Assembly: GCA_037447655.1 (NCBI GenBank)
Contig: JBBHKE010002644.1
Span: 310,484 to 369,427, forward strand
From: Zygnema cylindricum
Lineage: Eukaryota > Streptophyta > Zygnematophyceae > Zygnematales > Zygnemataceae
Reading direction: 5' to 3'
Length of the DNA: 58,944 bases
The notes under the pieces: model-generated
Told to the model about the DNA's origin: nothing
Seen by the model: only the letters and a program-made list of their open reading frames with translations
Database searches by the model: none
Translations under genes and position numbers: made by a program
Part shown: piece after piece, positions 53,380 through 58,944 of the stretch
Position numbering within the stretch: the first letter of the stretch is position 1
Layout: the number at the start of each line of letters is the position of its first letter

Positions 53380-54370
53380 TCCCTCCTTCCCTTCCTCCTC
53401 TCTATCTTCACATCTATTGCGTTCTATTTAACCCTCTCCTTTTCTCCCTCCCTCTCTTTCTTCTTCACCCCCTCTCTCTATCCCACCCTCCCTCTCACTC
53501 TCCCTCCTTTTCCCCTCTCTCTCTCTCTTTCCCTCCCTCATTTTTTATCCCTCTCCTTCTATTTTTTTCACCCCTCCCTCCCTCCCACCCTCTCTCCCAC
53601 ATTTTCCTCCCTCTCTCTCTTTCCCTCCCACCTTTTTTATCCCTCTACCTCCTTTCATTTTTCTTGCCCTCCCTCTCTCCCTCCCTCGTTCTCTCCCTCC
53701 ATCCCTTGATCTCTCTCTCACTCACTCTCAAATGTCTCTTTTTTTTCACTCATTTCCTTTATCACTTTTTATATCTCTCTTGCCCTTTTTAGCTCTCTCT
53801 CCCTTTTCTCCCTCTCTCTCTCCCTCTTTTTTGCATTCTCTCTCCCTTTATCCTATTCTCGATCCCTCACTCCCTCTTATATTCTTTCTCTCCTTCCTCC
53901 ATCCTCCCTATCCCTCTCACTCCCTCTTCCCCCTTAATCGTTGTCTCCCTCTCTCTTTATCTCTCTCCCTCCTCCTTTCTCTTTTCACCAAATTTCCTTT
54001 TCCCTCCACTCACCTTTTTCCTCCCTCCTCCCTCCTCCTTCCTCCCCTCCTCCTTCTTTCCCTCTCTCCCTCCTCCCTCCTCACTCCTCTCACCTCCGTC
54101 CTCCTTTCTCCCCCCTCTCTCCACTCGTCTCCCTTTTCCCTTTTTCCTCTTTCATCTTTCCTCCTCCTAATCTCCTTCCTTCCCTTTTTATTTCCCTCTT
54201 TTTCACCCTCATTCTCTCTTTTACACCCTAAAAAGCCATCCCTCACTCTCTCCTTCCCCCTCTTAATCATTTCCCTTTCTTCCATCCCTTTTTTTCCCCT
54301 CTTTCCCTCTATTCCGCCCTCCCTCGTTTCCATTCTCCCTCTTTCCTTTCCTCCATCCCTCCCTCCTCAA
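53380..54370. repeat. About 1-kb polypyrimidine (CT) tract
   Basis: The plus strand is overwhelmingly C and T for a kilobase (CCCTCC, CTCTCT and TTTTTC blocks). The apparent 218- and 145-codon frames (Ser/Leu/Pro/Phe only) are artefacts. Mirror-symmetric stretches could form triplex DNA. Confidence 0.95.
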
Positions 54371-54416
54371 AAAAAAGGGATTAAGTAAAAAAGAATGATT
54401 AATAAAGATTTGGAGG

Positions 54417-54640
54417 AATGGAGAGAGAGAGAGAGCAAAGGTTATTATCTAGAAATCTCTTTTATTATTTTTTTGGTTTTTTTTGTCTTTATTCTCTCCC
54501 TTTTTTATTTGTACAGTTTGAGAGAGAGGGCGATTTTAACGGTTTGAGAGAGAGAGAGAGGACAAAGGGAGAGAGAAAAGAGAGAGAGGGAGAGAGAGAG
54601 GGAGAGAGAGAGAGAGAGAAAAAGGGAAAACGAATGAGAG
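54417..54640. repeat. GA-rich tract
   Basis: GA dinucleotide runs at 54420-54435 and 54540-54620, opposite in strand bias to the CT tract just before it. Confidence 0.9.
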
Positions 54641-55830
54641 AAGCAATTCACCATCTCAATGTAAGTAGAGAAAGGTAAAAAAGGACACCAAAATGGAGAA
54701 AAATGTTTGAAGAAATAAAAATCGTGGTGAAGGAGGAATGGCGACCATGAAGAGGTAAAAGAGACAGGTGGCCAAAAAGCGAACGCGTGATGAGGGAATT
54801 GAAAAGTCACGAATGACAAAACAATGATCAAGTTACTGTTTTTTTTTTGTTTAAACGAAAAAAATTGCAAAATCTTGAAATTTTTGAAATTCAAAAGGGC
54901 AATGGACATAAGGTCTTGTCCCCATATGCCAAAGTAAGGGGTTTATTTTGTTGTTTTCCTCAAAACTTAGCGAGGTTACGATTAAACTAAAACCGTACAT
55001 AGAAGGTAGAAGAAGTGAAAAAATGAAAGTGTAATTCGCAACATCTTCGTAATAAATATGTATTACATTTTGTTTCAGTTTTTGACACACGACCACTTCA
55101 TGCCACGTCCATGAAAAAACTTTACCTCAAAAAATACTAAAGATGTGTTTTAAGTTGGAATATCACCAAAAGATAAATAGAAAAATCATATTCGCATGTG
55201 TTAAAGGTTTTCAAAATTTTAAGATGATTTGAGACGACGAGGAAAAGCACACCATTTCTTTTAAGCATACCATTTGTTTTTTTTTTCTGTTTGAGTCTGG
55301 TTTTTAGGATTTTTTCAAGTTTTAGGGTTTAAGCGTTTATAGGGATTAAAATTACGATATTATTTTATGGCGATCGGACAATAGACGTAAAAACAAAGTC
55401 ATGTTTTTCAGCATGAATGGCGCACTCAATGACATGCGACGTCACAATAAATTACAAATAATTAGGTGGAACAACACACAGTAACAAGTATCATTGGGCG
55501 TTATCGAGTGGTGAATACATGGGCATGGTTTTGAAGTGTCCCAACGCGTAAAACGAAATTGTTACTTCAGTATGTGACGATTATTTACAATAGAAGGTTA
55601 TGGGGTGTCATTGTGTATTAAAGTATCGACTTTTTTTTTATTGTTTTCCCCCAAAATTTTGTTCCCAAGCCGTACGAAAAAATTACTCTCAACACAGTAT
55701 AGTGAACGTCAATTCATAATTTGAATGTACTCCATGTTTGTCGTCTTGCGAAGTCATTTTGGCGTTTTCCTCTTTTTGACCATCAGGCAACAGAATCCAA
55801 CTCATCAATTTTTTTTATCAAAAATCACCT
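54641..55830. other. Intergenic sequence, no gene recognised
   Basis: AT-rich DNA with T-runs. No motif recognised in any frame. Confidence 0.45.
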
Positions 55831-55839
55831 CGCCAGGTG

Positions 55840-56380
55840 ATTAGTTAAATTATCACCCGAACAACGAAAGACAAACGATCTATGCACGCGCCGCAATAGA
55901 GGGAGATTTTAAGGACGAGGAAGAGTACTCGTTATTTTCTCCTTACCATTCACGCGCACATACGGAAAAAACTTTGCAGGGATCTTTGACAACCACTTTC
56001 ATTCATTGGTCTTTTGCAAAATTTTACGCCATTGTCGCCTCTCCCCTCTCCCTCTCACATTATCGCGTTTATCTCACACTTTTTAATGCGAGACACAACA
56101 ACAGTGATATAAATGAAAGATTTTTGATTTTTTTTTATTACCTTTATGTATATTTTTATTAATAGTCGAGAAAGAAAAGTGTGAAAAACAAAATCGGAAA
56201 ACCATGGCGGAAAGTTCTTGCATCAATGACGTCGACGTCCTCACAAGTGAGCATGACGTCACAATGTCACAAAACCTTTAACATCTACAAAGTCACAAAA
56301 AACTAGAGTCTACAGTCATTGCTGTGTTTCTAGATGTCACTAATCGTCGTAATTTTTGTAGTCGTCTTCCATCGTCTACA
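55840..56380 (-). repeat. Right arm of the long imperfect inverted repeat
   Basis: Reverse-orientation partner of 49330-49890. The outer part (56280-56390) also has the CTACAACCGTCAC motif in the same orientation as 48764-49000, so the repeats are compound. Confidence 0.7.
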
Positions 56381-56959
56381 ACCGTCACATTCCAAAGTTT
56401 GAATTTCATTTTTTTTCATGGATATAGATTTTATTTCCAAAAACGTCATGGGAATACCATCGAAGTACAAAACATGATTGTCACTAAAAAAAATTGATGA
56501 CCAACAAAGGTAAAATACCAGAATTATAAATGACTAAAAACATAACAATAGTGTTTTAAAAGCCAAAGAGAAAAGAAATAAAGCAAGTTCGCTAAGCAAT
56601 CAATTAGCACACAACAAGTAAACAATTGGTTAGCAAGAAATTTCATTTCTGCACACTAGGACGCTCTTCAAAGTTGTACGAAGAATCATCACTAAAGTCC
56701 AAAATACTTATTTAAAGTATTGATTAGATAGGAACACCCCCTAAGTTCGATATGTTTCAACTACATGAGGACATGGCTTAAGAATGTTACGTCCCTTTGC
56801 CGCTCATATAACAGTTTATAATACTAGATTCGTTTCGCTTTCGTTGTTGGAGATGCGCCTCTCGGCATGAGGCATCGTTTGTCAAAAAATAAGGCGAAGC
56901 GATATGGACGCCTCCACTAAGAGTGTCGCGAGCATGCGGTGCAAAGTTCACAATAGGGT
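56381..56959. other. Intergenic sequence, no gene recognised
   Basis: No coding or RNA motif seen. Moderately AT-rich. Confidence 0.45.
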
Positions 56960-57480
56960 AATGTTTTTTTTTTTTTTAATCACCCGGCCGAATCCTTTCG
57001 GCCCCAAAAATTTGGCACCCGAATCCCTTCCGGGTCCAACGCAGCCAGTCCGGTACAGATCGAGTACGGATTAAGGTACCTGTGACCTCTGCCACATGGC
57101 AGAGCCGCAGAGGTCATAATCGTTTAACCCGAACCTGGCCGTAACCGTTTATTTTTTGTCGTTTTTGAATCCAGTCGGCCCCCAAAATTTGCCACCCGAT
57201 TTCATTCCAGATCTGATGCGGCCGGCCGGGTACGGATCGGGTACGGATCGGGTACGGATTCGCGGATCCGATTGTGACTTCTTGCGTGTGGCGTCGTTAC
57301 TGGGAATATGAGGCGGCGCGACGTGGACGTCTCCTAGAGGGGCAGAGTTTGCAAACGGTTAACTGAAACCGTATCTGATAGTTAACTCACCGCCTGCGTC
57401 GGATCTGTAACGGATTCGGTTGCTAAATTTGGGGGGTCGGGCCGATTCAAGCGGGTGAGTTACGAAAAAAAAAATCGGTT
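56960..57480. mobile_element. MITE-like element with CACCCG/CGGGTG ends
   Basis: Left end: T-run, then TAATCACCCGGCCGAATCC, then CGGCCCCAAAAATTTGGCAC. Right end, reversed: T-run, then CGTAACTCACCCG, a GAATCGGCC variant, then CCCCCCAAATTTAGCA. These are imperfect terminal inverted repeats of about 80 bp around a 350-bp core. The core contains a direct partial duplication of the left end (57178-57260), a triple GGGTACGGATC (57237-57270) and a hairpin at 57083-57115. There is no coding capacity. TSD not identified. Confidence 0.55.
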
Positions 57481-58139
57481 ATGGTCGAGTAAGCAAAAAA
57501 TGAAAAATATTGAAGGTTTTGTACTCTCAATACTATCCAACATTATTGTACTTTGTACTCTTGCTATAGTGGAAGGTATAAGGGAGATGTACCACTAATT
57601 TTGTATTTATTCGGGTACGGGCGCGTACAAGTAGTCGCGAGAAATCGAGTTTCGGTTAATTTTAATTTTCGTAAACGCTTTTCGGGTAACGGTTAATAAT
57701 TTAGGAGCGTGACATAGCCGAGTCGGGCGTCGGGTACATAGATTTTGAAAAAAAAAAACGGTCGGTTACGGTTATCTAAAATTTTGACTTTTGCAACCTC
57801 TGCCGCGAGCCTTTGGGGCATAGTTCAAAAGTAGGAGTTTTTATGGTAGGCCTTTGGTCGGCGCCTTTATCGTAAGTTGTGTAAAGGGCTTTTCATGTGA
57901 TCTTCTTAGATCGCTACTTTGATCCGCGACCGTCCGATCGTCTGAATTTGACGGTGTAAATAAAAAAAATTGGTCTGAATGTTTTAATTGGTCCAATTTT
58001 TGGTCTGAATGTTTTAATTGGTCCGAATAGGTCTGAAAACAATATGGGTCTTAAGCTCATATTGTATGTTTTGCATACAATAGGCATATTGTATGGGCCT
58101 ACTTTCACCTACTTTTGAACAGTGCTTTGGGGTGTGCCG
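57481..58139. other. Spacer with short duplications
   Basis: Contains a second (TT)TTTTCG-type end relic near 57735-57770 similar to the MITE right end. A direct duplication of GGTCTGAATGTTTTAATTGG lies at about 57972 and 58003. The hairpin TATTGTATG-TTTTG-CATACAATA lies near 58060-58083. No gene recognised. Confidence 0.5.
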
Positions 58140-58944
58140 TGTAGAAATTAATGGTTGTTAAGTATTTTCTAGGTCTGAATAGAAATAAAGAAGCCGAGGC
58201 AGTCTACCTCTAACTTCTCTCTCCAACTCTCAAACTTGTCGTAGTCACTGAGAAATTGGAGAGGAAGCTAGAGCCATGGCTACCTAGGCTATCCTGAGGT
58301 TTACGGGAAATTTATATTAGTCAAGGGATTAATTACTAAAAGGTATGTGCCGGCGACTGGATTTGATCCTGGTACCTGCCGGCCGTTATAGAGTAGATAG
58401 CCGGTAGCCTTAGCCGTTAAGTCTAGAAGTAGTCTTACATAGTATATAGTACGATAATGATTTAAACATGTACACGTAGGATAAATCATTTAACTATAAC
58501 TGTTAACAGGATACATAGATATGGTAGTGTAAAAGTACGAATTGCGGTACGGATAAGAAATCAATACCGCGCATTGATTTCGTAAGCAAAACAAATACCG
58601 CGCATGTATTTATTACGGCTACGATCAAATGCGAGTTTAATCGGACGACCGAAATTAGCGCCGAGATCGCGGAAGGAGAATTCGGCGGTTTGTGGGCATC
58701 GCCACATCGGATGACACGTGGCGATGTAACATTGGAGCGCGGCATCTCCGAGGATTAAAAGAGTGAATCCGGATATTCCACGTGTGGACATTTAGGCCAT
58801 GTCGTACAATGTCCATACATAAAGTGCACCGGCAGCTATACTTTTGCGTACGCAACTGTATTTTGATTGGTTCCGTACATCAGTAGATAGAGTCTGTGAG
58901 AGAGATAGGACTTAGAAAAATTAGAAGATAGGACCCTCTCTCCC
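58140..58944 (+). repeat. B-family LTR L, plus strand, cut by the window end
   Basis: Starts TGTAGAAATTAATGG and follows the B LTR in sense (GCCGAGGCAGTCTACCTC, GGAAGCTAGAGCCATGGC, GGTACCTGCCGGCC) to the window end, about 240 bp short of a full LTR. The tRNA-like module lies at 58347-58422 (minus strand). Whether an internal region follows cannot be seen. Confidence 0.9.

Noticed and set aside
53355-54388. Ser/Leu/Pro-rich frames of 145 and 218 codons
   Set aside because: These arise from the pyrimidine tract, where stop codons are nearly impossible on that strand.

Overview
The window looks like nuclear DNA from a land plant, with no recognisable host gene. The evidence is several families of Ty1/copia and Ty3/gypsy LTR retrotransposons, a primer-binding site that copies the anticodon arm of plant initiator tRNA-Met, AT-rich spacers with GA/CT microsatellites, and no bacterial-style gene packing. 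I cannot name the species. A run of 10 Ns (12969-12978) shows it is a draft assembly. Almost every protein-like ORF is a decayed piece of gag-pol.

Layout. 1-6173: non-coding DNA with low-complexity tracts, a diverged tandem array (about 140-540), a 15-bp repeat carrying TTGAC boxes (2083-2180), five CACGTG boxes in 460 bp (3134-3591), an inverted repeat (4655-5201) and a near-perfect 51-nt hairpin (5911-5961). 6174-12290: a minus-strand Ty3/gypsy element (Gy1) whose 5' end is replaced by a 'CGTAATGTACGGAAAA' minisatellite (12292-12535). 12979-14158: a copia RT/RNase H fragment (H). 14159-48763: a nest of retrotransposons. 48764-58139: AT-rich intergenic DNA with a long imperfect inverted repeat (about 49330-49890 versus 55840-56380), a 1-kb pyrimidine tract (53380-54370) and a MITE-like element (56960-57480). 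58140-58944: the start of another copia LTR, cut by the window end.

The nest can be read from target-site duplications (TSDs). Outer copia D (LTRs 14159-15157 and 47196-48763, minus) carries two insertions inside its integrase region: copia E (17494-38810, TSD TTCCT) and copia B (39081-45516, TSD TGTGG). The 3' LTR of E holds a plus-strand solo LTR F1 (17602-18730, direct repeat CTCTTG). The 5' LTR of E is split at 24424/38249 by a compound block: copia G (minus, 24425-30180, with a second truncated G unit sharing its 3' LTR), gypsy Gy2 (plus, 30181-36731, inserted in the G LTR), a partial F-type LTR F2, 0.5 kb of unknown DNA, and another partial G LTR. The 5' LTR of D also holds a plus-strand fragment, K.

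Two features unite the B/D/E family. First, the primer site matches the anticodon stem-loop of initiator tRNA-Met ('half-tRNA' priming, as known for Drosophila copia and yeast Ty5), and the CAU anticodon complement supplies an ATG in frame with gag. Second, the LTRs of B, D, E, F1 and L contain a tRNA-like module on the strand opposite to transcription, with D-, anticodon- and T-arm-like stems whose pairing is kept while the bases change. No element is fully intact. B is the best preserved, with a 459-codon RT-RNase H frame, but it has frameshifts in the zinc knuckle and at the protease active site.
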